DNA of 64,000 nucleotides from Montifringilla adamsi (Eukaryota > Chordata > Aves > Passeriformes > Passeridae). Positions 24,201 through 37,654 of the stretch are shown in pieces. Made by a program: the position numbers and the translations under genes. Numbering within the stretch: position 1 is the first letter of the stretch; each line of letters starts with the position of its first letter. Location: contig JAGGNK010008337.1 in NCBI GenBank assembly GCA_017590115.1, forward strand, positions 8,113,609 through 8,177,608, written 5' to 3'. The notes under the pieces are model-generated. The model saw only the letters and a list, made by a program, of their open reading frames with translations, was not told the origin of the DNA and did not search any database.

Positions 24201-25742
24201 ACCACCTGTGGTCATTAAAGAGCTCAGAATTATTACCCCACAAAGAACAAAACTATGTATATAGGTATTTATACATGGGCAGCAGGCAGTACTTTATCTT
24301 AAAAAATCCTGCCAGCAATTTCACTTGGATTCAGCAATTTCGTCCTTTTGTCTGCCTGCAACAATACCAAACCTACAAGGTTTTATTTTTTTTTTTTTTC
24401 CCAGGCACTTGGGAATAACCAAATGCTGACCCATCCAGCAGCCTGCAGGAATTTCTGGAGTATGTGGAAGGGAGCTGCAGGTGCTTGACACCCCTCTGAA
24501 TCTGGCCCCAAAGGAGTGTGAGCTCTGGAAGCAGCTGAGCATTGCAGAACCCTCTGAGCTCCTTCTGCCCCTCTGAGGGCAATTAAGACCAGGAGAACGT
24601 TCCTTCGCAAGGAAATCCACACCTGCACACCTGAAGGGTGCTGATGCACCCAGTGCTCAGGCTCTGCACACACTCCTGGCATTTCCAGGCTTTCAAGACG
24701 TGATGCATTCTGAAAATGGGCTGACTCCTTGGGGCCCCTGCTCTTAGCACAGAGGTGTGCCTGAGCTGCCAAATTACAGCATGTACAATTTCATGTCTGG
24801 ATCTCAAAAACGCCCACGTGACACCCTTTTGCACCTGGAATCTGGGTTTAAGCATCATCTTTATTTTTCCACAGTATTAGCTCAAATCCTAGTTGCCTAG
24901 TCCTAGCTGCCTTTGTTGCTTTGTGAAATTAATGCAAAATTCAGCCACAGATATTAATTTTTATTGCTTTAGAACAAAAAATGGTAGCCTTCTCCAAGTG
25001 TTTCTATAAGCCCTAAGAGACATGTTCTCCCTGGTCCATTCAGTGGGAAGAATTACATTTTCCTGTACAGAGCCATTTATAATTTATTTTTAATATGTGT
25101 GTGTGGCACAGTTTTGTCTAGAGATCTTGCTACTGCAGCTCATGTAATTTAATATTTCAGGAAGATTTGGATAAAAAATGGCTTGTAGAAACTCTATGAC
25201 AGCTTCATTACTTAGTTCTCTTTCTAACCATGAAAGTTAACCCAGGCTTCTTGTCTCCCTCCTGTAGGTACTATGGCTTTTCTGCTTTGTTTTGATTTTA
25301 ATTCCATTAGGGATCCTCCCTTATTGACTTGTGACTTCCCTCAGTGACAGCTACATGACCTTTTTGACATATGATTGTATCAGCCTAGATGTAAAATGTA
25401 AAATATTGCTTCAGTAAAAATGGGTGATCAAAACCACGCTGGGAACAGTGACTGCTTATTTATCACATTTTCCCTGAAGAGCCTCAAAGTGTTATCAGTG
25501 AAAAGCCTGAGAAAGCTGTGTTGTCAAAAAACTTGTGAGACTGAGAAAACATAATTGCTTCGTTATGTAAGAGAGCTTTGTTGTAGCTTCTGTTGCCTTG
25601 CTGTCTAACAGAGACAATGCTTGTGGTTTTAGCTTCTCAGCTCAGCTTTGGCTCTAGGAATTGCTCACCAAAATATTTTTGTTTACTTTTGTACCCATCT
25701 GACTTGGATGGCGTTGTCAGATGAATGCTTGATGTCACGCCA
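21215..25742. other. Intergenic, no gene seen
   Basis: Unique sequence apart from the 46-bp array at 22938. Open frames up to 129 codons (24383-24772, minus) have no recognisable domain. Confidence 0.6.
22938..23075. repeat. 46-bp tandem repeat, three units
   Basis: The unit CTTTAATGATGCCCTTCCAA + GTCCATCTCCCTGTGTTCCT + TACATC occurs three times with starts at 22938, 22984 and 23030. Units differ by only a few substitutions (AATG/AGTG, CTCTT/CCCTT, CCATC/CCGTC, CCC/TCC). No coding meaning is seen. Confidence 0.93.
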
Positions 25743-25748
25743 AGGGGT

Positions 25749-26144
25749 TTAAAAGTAACTGAGCCTGAACCAGAGATCCCCATGTTCTCAGAAGGCCAAG
25801 TTATTATTTTGTGATACTAGAATATATTAAAGAATACTATAATAAACTATACTAAAGAATACAGAAAGGATACTTACAGAAGGCTAAAAAGTTACTAATG
25901 AAACCCGTGACTCTTTCCAGAGCCTCAACACAGCTTGGCCCTGGTTGGCCATTGAGTCAAAACAATTCACATGAAACCAATGAAACAATCACCTGTGGGT
26001 AAACAATCTCCAACCACATTCCAAAGGAGCAAAACATAGGAGAAGCAATGAGATTATATTGTTTTCCTTTTTCTCTGAGGCTTCTCAGCTTCCCAGGAGA
26101 AAAACCCTGGGCAAAGGGATTTTTCAGAAAATATGAATGTGACA
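25749..26144 (-). mobile_element. Solo LTR, ERVK-like family A, copy 2 (antisense)
   Basis: The minus strand reads TGTCACATTCATATTTTCTG at the 5' end (plus-strand position 26144), followed by the shared block with GGGTTTTTCTCCTGGGAAGC and the AT-rich TATAGT tract. Imperfect 6-bp flanks (AGGGGT at 25743-25748 and AGGGAT at 26145-26150) may be the target duplication. The 3' end is diverged, so the left edge is approximate. Confidence 0.82.
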
Positions 26145-26150
26145 AGGGAT

Positions 26151-28657
26151 AGTAGCTTTTCATCCTCGTGATCACACCCAAACAACGCCCCTTACAGCAA
26201 AACACAGTCTTGGGATTCGCATAAAGGAAATTGAGGTATATCTTGCAGGTTTATGCCAAAATTAGATCCATTCTGACCTAAACTGTTTGGGAACTATTAC
26301 TAGCCGGTATCCTGTCTATGTACTTAGAATGAGGCACCCAAATCTCAACGGTTCCCTAGAAATTAATAGGATAACAATAATGTTTTGACTTCTAAAGATC
26401 TGTTGGTCCCAAGCTGAGAAAAATAAGTTGCCAGCTCACATCTCTCCATGAGCCTGGAACGGAAAATAACAAGGATGATGGCTCACCATCTGTTCAGCCA
26501 CTGATATGGAGAGGTTGGAGGATCTCAGTCCAGTTCCTAGCAGATGTCTGTCGGCAGCATCCCTGCCCACTGAGGGGCTGCTCCCCCGTGTGCACTCAGC
26601 TGAGAGGAGAAGCAACACAGCACCAGCCCTGCCTACACCTTGCTGTTGCACGTGCACATCCAAGTCCCTCCTTGGAGGGGCAAATTCCGTTTCAAAGTGC
26701 CTGAACCCCTGTGTCCCGCTGGCACAAGGAAGAGCTTTACCGTAGTTTGGATCCAACTCGAGCCACACAGCAGATTGCTCCAGGCTGCCACTGATGTGTG
26801 TCACACCCCTTTAATTATCCCCATGGCAAGGCACTAACAGGGAAGGCTCCCTAATATATTATTAACACTACAATTGAGAATTTTTCTGCTGGATGCATTC
26901 TCTCACTCCAGTTACATGTTCCTTTGCTGCATCCGTAAGCTGCATCAACTTTTGAAACGTTTCAATTTCACTTTAGAAAGACAGTGCACCTGCAAATCTT
27001 AGATCATACAGGGGTCTGCATTCAGAGCTTCACCAGTCTGCTGTCTACAGCAAATTGGAAAAAAGGCTGTTAATTTAAAACTACACCACAGGATATGCCT
27101 TCCAGATGAGTTACTTCATATTTGAATGAGCACTTGCTTTTGTCACCTACAAGGTTTTGATTGCCACTAATCTTGCTGGATGTAGAGTCCTGGATCAAAC
27201 TTCAGCACAGACTTTATGCAGTCAAAAAGGCTTTGGAGGAAAGCTCTGTGCTGGGAGGTGTGCTCACAGACACAGATACTTTTCCCTGGACTGATTTAAT
27301 GGGCAGATGAAGCTCCCAGTTTCAGTCTTCCAGCCTTGGGAGGCCTGTGCAGAGGTCCCTGGGGAACCTGCTCCTCTTCTTGCTGGAAATACTGTGATGG
27401 GAGCTGGCTTTACCCTCCCTTGTCACATATTACAGCCAGCCTAGAGGTGTGTGCAGTTGGGAAATGGCTCATCTTTGGCCAAGGGATGGTGAGGGAAAAA
27501 TAGAAAAAATTGGCAATATATCCTGTTTCTGAACAGAGAGACAGTTCATATATGACCAGGAAACTGTGGAAAGAGATAAGATGGAGAATGAATGGGAACC
27601 ACTGCTGTCCTGGAGTTACACTGACTCGCTGGGGAACACAAGCAGCTCCTCTTCTTTGAGCACTCCATGGGCGTCACTAACAGCAGACACATCTCAGGAT
27701 CTCCAAAATCTACCCCTTTCTTTCCCTCAGATACAAAACTGGATTCTGTTAGTCTTGGAAAATGCTTCCAGAAAAACTGGAAGTTCACGAGTCACTGGCA
27801 GCTCATGGCTGGAGACACATCCTGAAGAATCACTATTGATTTTCTGTGCTCTCAGACTCACCCCTAGGCAGAATTTCTTGGCCACTACCCAGGGACAGGA
27901 TGCTGAGCCAGATGGACCTTTACTCTGAGCAAATGTGGCCTTTCTGATGTTCCCATGTAAAGTATGACAAACTGGTACTTACAAAAAACAGTAAAAATTT
28001 TAATTTACTGCTGACAAAAACATCAGTTTAATATCCATTATCTCCACCCTTAAAAGTCCTGGTGCATGCTTCTTGTTTTATAGTGAAAACCATACTCAAT
28101 AAAAGCAAAAATACTCAGGCTATTTACTAGCTCCTTCAACAGATGTTGCTTCTAAATTTTCTGATTCTCTTCTACTTTTGACATTAAAACCACAAGGAAA
28201 GGCAAACTGATATTGCAATGAAGAGCCACCAGAAAAACAATTCCTGCAAACCTCTGTGAAAAGTTTGGAGAACAGCCTGGTCAGCTGCTTTCCTTGCACA
28301 CTTCCAGTCTTATTGGGAACATGGATAATTTGTCTTCCTCTGAGAACTGCATGAGGGTATCAAACCACAGAGGAGTATGTCTACAATGGTTGAACAATAT
28401 TGGCAGACCCTTTTTTCCTAGCACAGTCCTGTTATTTTAAAATTAAAAGCTGCCCCTTGAACATGGGTAGTTTCAATCTTGGTGACATCTTTTGCACTAT
28501 TTTTGTGGATTTTTTAAGTTACTTTTTTTGAGGAAAAACATCCAAAGTTACATCTTCATTGTTGCTTTGAAAGGAAATCAGTAATGAATGACAGGTACCT
28601 CACAAGGATAACTACCCAAGTTCAGAACAGACTAAGAATTCCTGGCTTGGCAAGGTG
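26151..28657. other. Intergenic, no gene seen
   Basis: Unique sequence. The 120-codon frames at 26436-26804 and 27566-27928 show no domain. Confidence 0.6.
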
Positions 28658-28663
28658 ATGGCT

Positions 28664-29046
28664 TGTGGGATTCACATTCTGTGAGCCTGAGAGAAGCAGA
28701 GAAGAGAATGATCAAAACAATTCTTGTCTCATTTGCAGCTCCTGTGTTTGTGCACAAGTGGAAAGCATTATGGAAGGTTGTTTACCTGAAGGGATTTGGT
28801 AATTGGGTTCTGGTGTGAGTGTTTTGTTTTCTTGACCAATCTCTGCAAGCTGTGTTCTGATAGTCAGTCAGGAGACAGTCATGAGATTTTGTTCAGTTGA
28901 GTTCTTGTTCACTTTCAGTTTAGATCTAGTGTAATATAGTATAGAATAATATAGTATAATAATTTATTTAATTTATTAGCCTTCTGAATCAATGGAGTCA
29001 GATGCATCATTCTCCCCAGATGCTGGGGTCCCCTGCTTCTCCAATA
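28664..29046 (+). mobile_element. Solo LTR, ERVK-like family A, copy 3 (diverged)
   Basis: The element starts TGTGGGATTCACATTCTGTG, lacks much of the block after the 5' end, then continues with AACAATTCTTGTCTCATTTG, the AT-rich TAATATAGTATAG tract and TTAGCCTTCTGAATCAATGG. A perfect 6-bp target duplication ATGGCT flanks it (28658-28663 and 29047-29052). This is the clearest evidence that the family makes 6-bp duplications. It is the most diverged of the five copies and probably an older insertion or a subfamily. Confidence 0.84.
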
Positions 29047-29164
29047 ATGGCTCACAGCACAGGATGACACAAGGCAGACAGCAGGCTGTCCACTGTGAGG
29101 AACAGTAAAATTATGTCCTCCCTCTCATCTCTGGGTCCATTGATTTCATAAGCAGGTGGGACAA

Positions 29165-29735
29165 TGTCGGAACCCAGGACATCCCTCTGGGTGCTTAATC
29201 CCTGGCAGGAAGCCAAAGACACTTGGGATTTCAATCTTAACCCATGCAGCAAATTACCAACCTTGTATGAAGAATCACAAGTCACAAAATTTTAAGTAGC
29301 ATAAAGGTAGTTGTCACCAGGTGAAAAATGGAGTTTTGGGGATTTTATTACAGGGTGTCTAGGAGGCAAGATGGAGGGACATGGACGTTGTCCTGTCCTT
29401 CTTCCTTCTTCTTCCTAGCCTCCATCTTCTTGGTGATGGTGGCACATTTAGATTGGCCTAAAGTAGAAGTCTAACATAGGTGATAGGTATTGGAAAATAA
29501 TTGTAAATAAAGTACAGGTAGTTTTTAGTATAAAAAGACAACACCAGCCCAGGGGCAGGCAGTGTGCACTTGACAGACCTGCAGATCAGACCTCTGCGGG
29601 TCTGAGGGAAAATATTTTAGATAACAGATAATAATCAACCTTGTGAACCAGAGCTGAAGAATTCTGACTCTTTCTTCGGTCGGCAGGCTGGGAAAAAGAA
29701 ACTCTTGGGTTATCCCAAAAGCAGGAAACCCAAGA
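29165..29735 (+). mobile_element. Solo LTR, ERVK-like family B, copy 2
   Basis: A 6-bp target duplication GGACAA (29159-29164 and 29736-29741) bounds it. It starts TGTCGGAACCCAGGACATCC, carries a TATAAAAAGACAAC box at about 29530, and ends GGAAACCCAAGA. It is the inverted partner of the LTR at 12953, 16 kb away. It begins only about 110 bases after the family A LTR at 28664. The 3' terminus does not end in CA in either copy if the duplications are read this way. Confidence 0.85.
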
Positions 29736-29741
29736 GGACAA

Positions 29742-32700
29742 CATTAAATTAGAGCTTCAGCACTGGCACTTGCTAGAAGCGAGCACAAAGGCTGTGGGGC
29801 ACTGAGTCCCACTGGTGGCTGTGACCAAATGGATCTTCTGTGGTGACACTGGGGACAAGCCCAGAAGGACGTTTGTTTTGTCAGTCACAGCAGTGATTGG
29901 GTGTCAAAACCTTGGGGCTGGCCCTCGGCTCCGTGCAATGCACCAGTGCTCTGCCCTTGCAGCTGAAAAGGCATCACTGAAATCACATTTCTTGCGCTGA
30001 ATGATTCAACAGCTGCTGGTCCCTTGCCCTTAGATCAGCTGGTCACAAATCCAGGCTGGAGCTCCCCGAGTGAGCTGCTGGAGCTGTGTGCTGGGAGTGC
30101 TCAGAGAACACCTTATCTGAGGGATAAATGACAAATTTGTTTGTGTTTGTGTATATAGATCCTTTAAGGAGAACTGGTTGCACAACCTTTGATTGAAATG
30201 TCTCCTTACATTTGATGTCTTACAACTTGGACACTTTTCGTTGACATGACCCATCCTTCCTATGTTGGCCAAGTTCGGATTAGTTTTGAAGGCTTGTCCA
30301 ACATGGAAGGCTATTAAAAATATATATATATTTAGTCCCAATTACTGGACTTTTCTTTAAGTTCTTGCACATGCCTGTGACCTCTTAAAAAGAATACTGG
30401 ATTTACTGCAGTAGGAGCAAAGCCATTATTAGCTCCAAAGAGAATAACATTTTATTATCTAAGTAACATGTTTTATAACACTTCAGTTTTGCTTTCCTTA
30501 ACAAAGATGCAGGTACTAAATTATTGAATTCAGCTCTGCTTTTTTCACCTAAACACAGATACTTCTCAAATATTTCCTCAGGACTGTGCAGTAGAGTTCA
30601 TTCATGAAAAACAAAATGTAAAGCTTTTTACAGGGTTGCATGTCGGAGGAGGCTTTTGTAAAGATACTTTTAGAAAAGCATTTGATTTTCTAACTCCAAA
30701 ATATAAGCTAATAATGATTATTTTTAAAATTAAAACCCAGTTGATAATATTAAAAATTAACCATTGCCACACTTTTCCAAAACAATTCTTGACAACATGA
30801 AAATGCCACAAAGCAGTTTTCATTTTGAAGCTGTTCAATTAATTCTTTGCTTTAAACGCAGACTCATTTTTAAGTTTTATTCTGCTTCTGTGTAAGGTCC
30901 TCTCCACAGAAAGCCACATCATTTCCCAAGTTTACCCAGGTGAAGTTTTGAGCAGAGCTTTTTTCCCTTCCATTAGAAGAGCAAACCTGATGCTGTAAAA
31001 GGAAGCATAACCCTCTCTGCATTACTACTAACTGCACTTTAGAGTACTTGTAAAAACACATTCTCCTAGCCAGGCAGCCACATTAGAAACAGCTGTGGGT
31101 CATGCCAAGTACTGCTAGAGAGATAAATTAATCTTCTCTTGTAAAATTTTTCAGAGATAATCACAACCCCCAATTAAAAAAAAAAAGGCACTTTTGGTTT
31201 TGGGGACTGAGCCAATTAATATTTAAAAAGCAGATGGGTCCCAGCTTGGTCCTTTTAATGTAACTTGGATGTACTCTGTTGAGCAAATGCCTAATAACTT
31301 TGTGGGTGTTTGCTTAGAAATGGCATTTAGTTTAAACACTGGTTCAGTATCTGTAGTTTAAAGGGTCAAGTGGAGCTGCTGAATTTGAAAGAGAAGGAAA
31401 TTCAAATGCTTCAGCTGGTCATTTAGAAAAGGTGGAACTTTGAGTAAGACTAGAGCAGTAAATAAAACTCAGGAGCGTGGCAGAGACAGCACAGCTTGTG
31501 CACTGATGCAAACAAAGAGGCACCTGATGTGCAAAGGATTGCTCACATTTCTGAGTCATGTTAGAATGAGACCTGAATCAGTTGGGTTGGAAAAACCTCC
31601 GAGGCTGAGTCCAGCCTACGAGCAAACACCACCTGGTCAGCCAGACTGCCCCTGAGTCCTTTCCTTAAAGGCTCCAGGGACAGTGGCTGCACTACCTGTG
31701 CTGCTGGGGAAATCCTCTCCTGAGCTGTCACCCTGTGAAGTTCACCTTGTGCCATTAATTAATGAATTAATTCATTAGATAATGAATCTGCCCTAGAGGA
31801 GGCTCCTGGATGGAGAGGTCACTCTCAGATTCAGCCTTTAGGCGCACATAGCCATGATCCAGAGATCCAACTCAGTCTCAAACCTAGTTTAGATCACAGT
31901 GGGCAAAACCCTTCAATTGTTTCAGGGCATCCAAGTGAGAAAACCAAACCCCTGACGGTGAAGCAGCTCTGCTCAGTCAGAAGTGGGTCACTACACAGAG
32001 ACCTGGCACACAGACCCTGGTGCTCCTTACAGTGAGCCTCCTTTACACTGACCAGGGACTTGTGGCTGAGTACAGATTCCAGAACACCACTTTGTGTGAA
32101 AAGAAATGGGAGGATAATTTCCATCTTGATACAAATACCAGCTGCAAGTCAGTTTTCACCCTCCCTTAGACCAGCCTCACTGAGAGATTCAGTGGTGATG
32201 CTGCAGCTCCCCTTTGCTCATGACAACGCTGTGGAAATCACTGGCCTCACCTTCTCCACGCTGCCTGAGCAATACAATAAACACAAAATGTTTTGACAGC
32301 ATCTCCTCTGAACTCTGGAAACAGAGTTTGCTGGAGACACCTTAAAAAGCAAATCGGAATTCTGAGTTTACAGAAGGGATTCTTCTCAGTTTATCTGTTC
32401 TACGTGCTTTTGTAAATCTTATCTTTACTAATGAAGCAGCAAGCACAGGAGAACAAGCTGGGTTTTGTCCTGTCTCTGGCACTACCAGCAGAACTGTCAG
32501 CTCAGCACTATTTCTAGATTTTCTCTTGCTTGGCTGATGTGAGAGACAGAACACGTTTCTCAGGCAGAGGATGAGCCTGTGGGTCAGAGACTGCTGCAAT
32601 ACAGACCCAGGGATTTCAAAGCCAATGTTATGGCACAGTCATGCTTCAAAAGTAAAGGTGAGCTTCTATAGCCTTCCTACTCAATGTTTTTTAGAGTAAG

Positions 32701-34935
32701 TCCTCCATTTTTCAATCTTAAAAGACAAATGCCAGGGCTATGGAGCCAAATTTCTCACTGATGTAATTTGAAGCAGCATCAATTTATATGTGCTACAGGA
32801 GATCAATCTCTTTTGAAAGAGCGCTGCTGATTTTTATCTATTATTTTCTTTTAGGCTTCTTACAGAATTAATTTTAGTTAGTTTAGTTATTTTCCTTTTA
32901 AACAGAGGAAAACTGTTCCTCCTGCTCTGTGGAGGAAACCCCAGCCTGGCAAAAAGGTGTCAGGATCCTACCTAGCACCTTTCAGTATGGGAATCAAGCT
33001 GGCTGCATTTTGGAAGTAGTTACTGATTTTATTAAAGGAGCTCATGGAGCCCTAGCAGGTCTGCCAGTTGGCTACATGCTTTCAGATGGTTTTGACAAAT
33101 ACAGTTTGATTTTTAGTTCCTTTACCAGATATTTCTATTTTCTCCCTTGACACATCAGCTTCTTACCACTCACAGATCACTACTGATCACAGATGAGGAG
33201 CTTTTCTTTTGAAGGCTCACACACATACATCCCTTTTCTCCTTTCCAGTGCATTCATTTTTCTTAATTTCTCCTTTTAAGCCGGATGGGCAAATGGCTCC
33301 AGCTCTGTTTTTGCTCTCTCTCACTGCCTGATTCACAGCACAGTCAGACAGGGCAGCAGAGCAACACAGGAAAATTTACATCCAGTATTGGAACAGATAT
33401 TGCAGTGAGTTGCAGCATAAGGAGAACTGTAAAAGACCTCTCACCTGTAGCTATTACACGGATCAATTTACACAGGAACACATCCTGAAGCCAAGCATAG
33501 GACAGACAAAATTAGAGATGCCAAGGTTCAGGCCTCTTCACAATTCAGTGCACCCTCAGTTACCTCTACAATCAGTGGTAGCTGCAGATCTGCTGTAGAT
33601 CCATAAAACTCCCTCAAGAGGAATCAGATGTGGAGGACAGTCTCTCAGGCTGCCAGCAATGAAGAATTTCCCCTTACAAAATAATACCATTCACCTTAAA
33701 AACTCACATTTTGGGGATATTTTGGAAGGAGAGTGGAGGCAGACATACCTTCTGCAGTCATAAGTAAATGTCAACATGTTGAACAGGAGATCTGAGGTTG
33801 TCACAGTGCTCAGAGCTGATTCTGGATCAGTTCTGAAGAGAATTCAGAGTCTATGTTTGCAGAGAAGCTGAGGCTGAGCTACAACAGCTAGTGCCAGGAT
33901 AAACAGCTGAGACTACAACTCTGACTTTCAGCTCTGATTTTGCCTTATGGAATACTTTGCATGTCATCATTCCCACTGCCATTAACAGCCACAAAGAGAG
34001 GGTTTGCAGCAAAAGAGAGAATCCTTTTTCCTTTTCTGTTTCATGTGTTAATGTGGCATTAAAAAAGAAAAAAAAAAAAAACAAGGAAAGATGTAAAGGT
34101 AAGAAAGAAATAATATTGCCATTCTCAAGGTACTTTAATTGAGCATCAACCTGTCAGCTATGAAAAAGAGGGTCTCTGGAAGATGCCATTATGAAGTCAC
34201 CACCACCTATAATGTTTCATAATGGATTTAACACAATGCCTCTCCAGGCATAAAGAAGCAAACTGCACCATTTCTGAGAAAAAGAAAAAAAAAAAGCATT
34301 GATATTTTTTCAGAAGGAGAAAGAAGGTTAAGCAGAACATTGGTATTCATGTCCCATTCTCCTTTCTTCATCTCTCCCTTCCCATGATGACTTAGGGTAT
34401 TTTACATACAAAAAGCCCACTGTTTACATTAAGGAAAAAACACAGCCTACCTGCTAGATAGCAAACATACCCCATGTTTCAGAAGAGCAACAATGTGGGA
34501 AATGACTGATCGTGTGTGATTCAGTCTTGTGCTCCAAAATGCATACTGGCATCACCACCACCATCGTCACTACAGTGAGCACAGCACAGAGGAGCACAGA
34601 TTTAGCTGCAAAACACAGCTTTTAGGCACAGTGTTGAACTCCCCAGGCCCAAGAAATACACTGGGACAGACCCTCAGAAACCAGCTCTGCGAGAGTTTAT
34701 AATGCAAAGGGCAAATCTGAGTGGCAGATGCACCAAAGCTCAGCATCGGCCTGTGCTCCGGCAGTCTCCCAGTGCTCTGTGGTGCAGCAGCAGGGTGAAA
34801 TTTTGAACAATAGTTCACAATTTCAAGGCTGACGAGGACGTCCTGGGGTCACCCTGCTGTGCTGCAGGCAGGGCCAGGGAAGCCAGGCATGTTCTGGGGG
34901 CAGGCAAAGGCAGCAGGTGAGCTGCCCAGACCAGC
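29742..34935. other. Intergenic, no gene seen
   Basis: Unique AT-rich sequence with the antisense CR1 at 31555. A short TA run lies near 30320. No exon is recognised. Confidence 0.6.
31555..31755 (-). mobile_element. CR1 fragment, antisense, degenerate
   Basis: In plus orientation it reads TTGGGTTGGAAAAACCTCCG, GAGTCCAGCCTACGAGCAAA, CAGTGGCTGCACTACCTGTG and GGAAATCCTCTCCTGAGCTG. This is the reverse complement of a CR1 3' region. It is old and diverged. Confidence 0.75.
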
Positions 34936-35332
34936 TGTCACTGGCATATTGTCTGAAAAATCCTCTTTGCCCAGGATTTTCTCCTGGGAAGCCGAGAAGC
35001 CTCAGAGAAAAATGAAAGCAATAGTTATCTGATCTGCTTCTCCTGTGTTTTGCTGCTTTGGAATGTGGTTTGGAGATTGTTTATCCAACAGGTGAGTTGT
35101 TTTTACTAAATGACCAATCATGGTCCTGTGTTGGGACTCTGGAAGAAAGAGTCATGGGTTTTTAAGCAGTATCTTCTTGAGCCTTCTGTCTGTAGCCTTT
35201 CTCTATTCTTTAGTACAGTTTTAGTATAGCATCCTTTAATATAATATAATAAAATAATCAATTAGCCTTCCAAGAACACGGAGTCAGATTCTCAATTCCT
35301 CCTTCCTCCTGGGGACCCAGCAAATCCCACAC
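34936..35332 (+). mobile_element. Solo LTR, ERVK-like family A, copy 4
   Basis: It begins TGTCACTGGCATATTGTCTG and carries GCCCAGGATTTTCTCCTGGG, GGAGATTGTTTATCCAACAG, the AT-rich TTTAATATAATATAATAAAA tract and TTAGCCTTCCAAGAACACGG in the family order. Part of the centre is deleted compared with the copy at 11281. I see no clean target duplication, so the 3' edge is approximate. Confidence 0.8.
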
Positions 35333-35981
35333 TGAGCCAGGCACTAGTGACACCTACCCACGCCAAATCCCCGTGGGGAGCATTAAGGGCAAGGGACAGC
35401 AGTGGAGCCCAAGGCTGCACACACCATGCTCTGGGAGAGCCTAGGACACCTTTTCCCCACTGCCATCCCACTGCTGCCAAAGAACAAGCTGCTCACTGTG
35501 GCTGGGTACCAGGTAAGATGCTTTTCATCCTTTCTCCCCCAGGGTGATGCGGTTCATGCTCTTGCTTCCTCCCCTCCTTTCCCCATCCCCTGAAGAGCTG
35601 AAGTTCTGCTCTTCTCTCTGCCAAAGGGGACTGCACACCCCCAGCAAGCAGTGCCATACTCTGCTGGGCCTGCTGTTGCTAAGAGACTGAGAGAGAGAGA
35701 TCCTACCCACTCAAATTCCCCTAGAAATCCCAATATTCCTCCTGTTGCTGCTCTCCAGCCCTGCTGAGATACCACTGATGCAACCTTGGCATCCAACAGA
35801 TCCATATGGGTTTTATGCGATGTTCTCTGCCACTGAGCAGCGCTACTGAGAAAGCCCCAAAATATGATACTACAGTAGATAGCATGCCATTATGGAATTG
35901 GCACAGATACAGGTGCAATCTACTCTTGTGGGAAACCACCGAGGTCAGAGATCTTGCCTAGATCTAAAAGAGCAAGACCTT

Positions 35982-36004
35982 GTCTAGATCTTGTAGATCA
36001 AGAC
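35982..36004. other. Imperfect 10-bp inverted repeat
   Basis: GTCTAGATCT, loop TGT, then AGATCAAGAC pairs at nine of ten positions. The same stretch carries several extra AGATCT/AAGAC motifs from 35950 on, suggesting small local duplications. Confidence 0.7.
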
Positions 36005-37601
36005 AGGTTCACAAAAATATCCTTGGAAAGCCAAGCTAAAAGTGAGCCATTAGAGGTCACAGCAAGTGGCACAGCACAGCACTGGACTGCTCTACTGCAT
36101 AAAGTCCCTCCAAATGCTACTAATTATGATTTTATTTCAGTGTTCAGACTGATTTTCCCCCTCCCCCTAGAGTGCAGGGGAGTTTACTGTGACAACACTT
36201 CTGGCAGGAACCTCTCTCAAGCTTACAGAAAGGCTGGCAAACACCAAATAATAACAAATCTTATTGACAAGGGAAAAACACGGAGTAAGTTTTTAAAACT
36301 CTCCTGAAGTATTGTTGTGTTGCTAGGCTGACAGAATTATCAAATCACTTCAGTCCCTGACAGCAGTGACAGACTTTTGCAGACTCACAATGGTTCACAA
36401 TTCCAAGGTTTGCTGCCTGTGTCTTTCAGGCACAGCACCTGCACTTTGCTGGATTGTTAATTCTCCATTAAATTGGAGACACTGATGAGTATGCATGGAG
36501 AGAGTTCAACCATCACACCAAAACCATGGAAATATGCCAGTGGGTGATGTCATGACACCTCCGGATGTGCACAGAAATCACTTAGGCTGGAAAGCTTCCC
36601 CAGCTGAACAGGAGGCACAAGGGCAGTAGATTATGGAGACAGACAAAAGACTATCTCAATAGCTCAAAAGAAAAATAAAAGAAAAAAGATGCAAGGTTAT
36701 GAACTGGCCAAAGAGCTCCAGATTAATTTTACAGAGAGAGTAGAGCTTGGGATACAGCAGCAAACACCTTCAGAACTACCCATGGGAATGCTGTTAATTG
36801 ATGAGGGGAGCAGAGAGATTTGGGATCAGTCAGTAGGAAACTGGGGCTTCTGTTCCACCTTCACAAGTTTAACTTTCCATTCATAAGTGAGACAGACATC
36901 AAACAGGTCACCCTAAAAAATGTTTAGATGGCAAATTAGCCATCTGCTTGTGCCTTTGTCAGCAGGGCTGAAAAGCCTTACCCCCTCTCAGATCACCTCT
37001 CTTCATACAGGTATTTATGCAAAGTGATCAAATCTTCTGTTGATCTTCCCATGGAGCTGTGTTTTCCACACTTAGATAGTTTGAAAGCACTTTTAAGGAT
37101 TTCTGGTATTAAATAAATCTGTTTTGGAAACAAAAAGAACAAAGTTTACAATAACAAGTATTCCTCTTCTGTGTGCTGCAAGGCAGTTTGGGAGCAAAAT
37201 CCCAATGCAGAAACCTCCAAAGAGAGACAAAAATCAGAAGTGCAGAGGAAGCTGATGGGCAAAGCAGCAAGTGGAGGCTGACAGAATTACTACTCCCTCT
37301 GACAAGGGAGAATTACAGACAACTGAGGCATGTTTGAGGGGACAGCTCTTCTGCAGAGTAGAAAAGTAAATTATACACAGAAGAAGCAGACATGGATAAA
37401 ACAAGTTTTCTGTGCAATGTTTGTAAGGAATGGGGAATGTGGAGAAGATGCCAAGAACAGCCATACATTTTTGGGAAGAAAGCAGAAATAGTCAGAAATT
37501 GAGATAATGCCAGAAATAGTTATAAAATTTTTTAGAATGTCACAAGGCTGACAAAACATCAGGGCCAGATGGGATCTGTCTCAGAAAAATCAAGCTATTA
37601 A

Positions 37602-37602
<1 letters not shown>

Positions 37603-37654
<52 letters not shown>

